Positions 63,237-64,000 of a stretch of 64,000 nt of DNA are shown in pieces; within the stretch, counting starts at the first letter, position 1, and each line of letters begins with the position of its first letter. Below the pieces are notes generated by a model. That model saw nothing but the letters and a program-made list of their open reading frames with translations. It made no database searches and was not told the DNA's origin. Origin of the DNA: Treponema sp. (GTDB taxonomy: Bacteria > Spirochaetota > Spirochaetia > Treponematales > Treponemataceae); assembly GCA_024693045.1 (NCBI GenBank), contig JAILLQ010000037.1, forward strand, positions 1 through 64,000, in the 5' to 3' direction. The position numbers were made by a program, and so were the translations under genes.

Positions 63237-64000
63237 CTACCTTCCGCGAATCTTTTTTAAGACTTTTTTGTGCCAGAATGCACGACTTTTTTCTGCAAAG
63301 CTATAGAATTTGTAAAGAAATTTTAGCTGGTAATCAAAACTGCCAATACGGTGAATATTTTTTCCTCCAAAACCTGTCTTAAAAAGATAAAGACCATGCA
63401 TTGGATGATTTTCGTCATCAGTAGGAGGCATACCGTACATGTCATAATATCGGCTTCCATAAGCTTTTGCATCTTTCATAGCAGTCCACTGTAATAGAAA
63501 ATTAGGCATTAAATTTCTTTTCACATTAGAAGAACAACCGTATAGGTAAATTGCTTCATCCTTACTAAATAAGGTTATAATAGAACCAAGCCAATCTTCT
63601 TCATGTCGAGCCAGATACAAGGAAATCACAGGAACGTCATTGCCAGCTTTTATTTCTTCTGCGGATTTTTTTATAAGATCTAGATAATAAGACTTAGCAT
63701 GAACCGCAATTCCGTCTCTTTCTGCAGTAATTCCGTAAAGGCTATAAAAAATGTCCAGGTATTCTTCAAGTTTTGGATCATCTCCAAGAACACGAATGAT
63801 TTCAACGCCTTTTCTTGCACTCAAATTTACATTATAACGCCATTTGGTTTTCATGTTTGCAAGAATGTCGCTCTCTTCAGGCTGTAAATCAATTTGAGTA
63901 GAATCTGGCGGCTGAATATCTACAGCAGCTTTCTTTAATTTTAGTCTGTCGGCAAAGGCAATCAACTTAGAACCGCGCACGAAGTCATCTCTTTCTTCAG
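63237..64000 (-). CDS. FemAB-type peptidoglycan bridge aminoacyltransferase, cut by right edge
   Basis: The frame is open to base 64000 (a GTG at 63980 is internal), so the N-terminus is missing. The visible part has the lipid II FemAB/GNAT-like pattern: TKWRYNVNLSARKGVEIIR, YGITAERDGIAVHAKSYY, LYGCSSNVKRNLMPNFLLQWTAMKDAKAYGSRYYDMYGMPP and LYLFKTGFGGKNIHRIGSFDY. Members use aminoacyl-tRNA to add residues to the peptide bridge of lipid II. A long coiled-coil insert is not visible. The downstream small gene may be its partner. Confidence 0.85.
   Translation of the reverse strand, partial: EERDDFVRGSKLIAFADRLKLKKAAVDIQPPDSTQIDLQPEESDILANMKTKWRYNVNLSARKGVEIIRVLGDDPKLEEYLDIFYSLYGITAERDGIAVHAKSYYLDLIKKSAEEIKAGNDVPVISLYLARHEEDWLGSIITLFSKDEAIYLYGCSSNVKRNLMPNFLLQWTAMKDAKAYGSRYYDMYGMPPTDDENHPMHGLYLFKTGFGGKNIHRIGSFDYQLKFLYKFYSFAEKSRAFWHKKVLKKIRGR

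Overview
The window is an AT-rich chromosomal segment that looks like a Treponema-type spirochaete, probably a carbohydrate-using host-associated species. This rests on several things seen together. The lipoprotein signal peptides have loose lipoboxes (FFSC, LSSC). The order mltG-dnaG-rpoD-zinc ribbon-rnpB is followed by a complete mreBCD-pbp2-rodA cluster. There is also an Rnf complex, a PilZ protein, two very large secreted starch lipoproteins, and no mobile elements. The species assignment is inference; no rRNA gene is present.

Layout. 1-3050: a cut-off membrane protein gene, an SPFH-like protein, an AroH-type chorismate mutase and a glycogen/starch synthase. 3105-3261: tRNA-Thr and tRNA-Tyr. 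3406-8515: rnfCDGEAB. 8554-9562: a structured leader with a terminator-like hairpin, then an O-methyltransferase and a small unknown gene. 9565-11739 (minus): zinc-ribbon protein, pseudo-receiver protein and exported protein. 11833-16857: mfd and enolase. 16964-17560 (minus): a small HTH regulator and tRNA-Leu. 17780-24531: an envelope cluster of Wzz-like protein, two FtsX/LolC-type permeases, LolA-like protein, outer-membrane barrel and a convergent LolD-like ATPase. 24601-30622: mltG, dnaG, rpoD, a zinc-ribbon coiled-coil protein and the RNase P RNA. 30637-37210: a TPR protein and the rod-shape cluster. 37303-44842 (minus): an eight-gene operon-like run (PilZ, unknown, ComEC-like, RsmA, YggS, unknown, two RluA-family synthases). 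44888-50312: a CPBP protease, a GldA/GldFG/DUF4340 ABC system and RNase Z. 50419-51741: an orphan ATP-grasp enzyme. 51746-61386 (minus): a pullulanase and a 1975-residue protein with two GH13 catalytic domains. 61540-64000: a PurF-like protein without the glutaminase cysteine, a small unknown gene and a FemAB-type gene cut by the right edge.

How the genes fit together. The starch lipoproteins should debranch and hydrolyse alpha-glucan at the cell surface; the glycogen synthase and enolase suggest intracellular glycogen and glycolysis, and Rnf couples ferredoxin/NAD redox to an ion gradient. Much of the rest builds the envelope: MltG and Mre/Rod for peptidoglycan, FemAB for cross-bridges, and the Lol-like cluster for lipid or lipoprotein traffic. 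The least explained parts are the Lol-like cluster, in which a permease and the barrel share an acidic motif; the near-identical promoter architecture of the two starch genes; several genes whose -10 box lies exactly 6 nt before the ATG (candidate leaderless mRNAs); and the cysteine-less PurF homologue.
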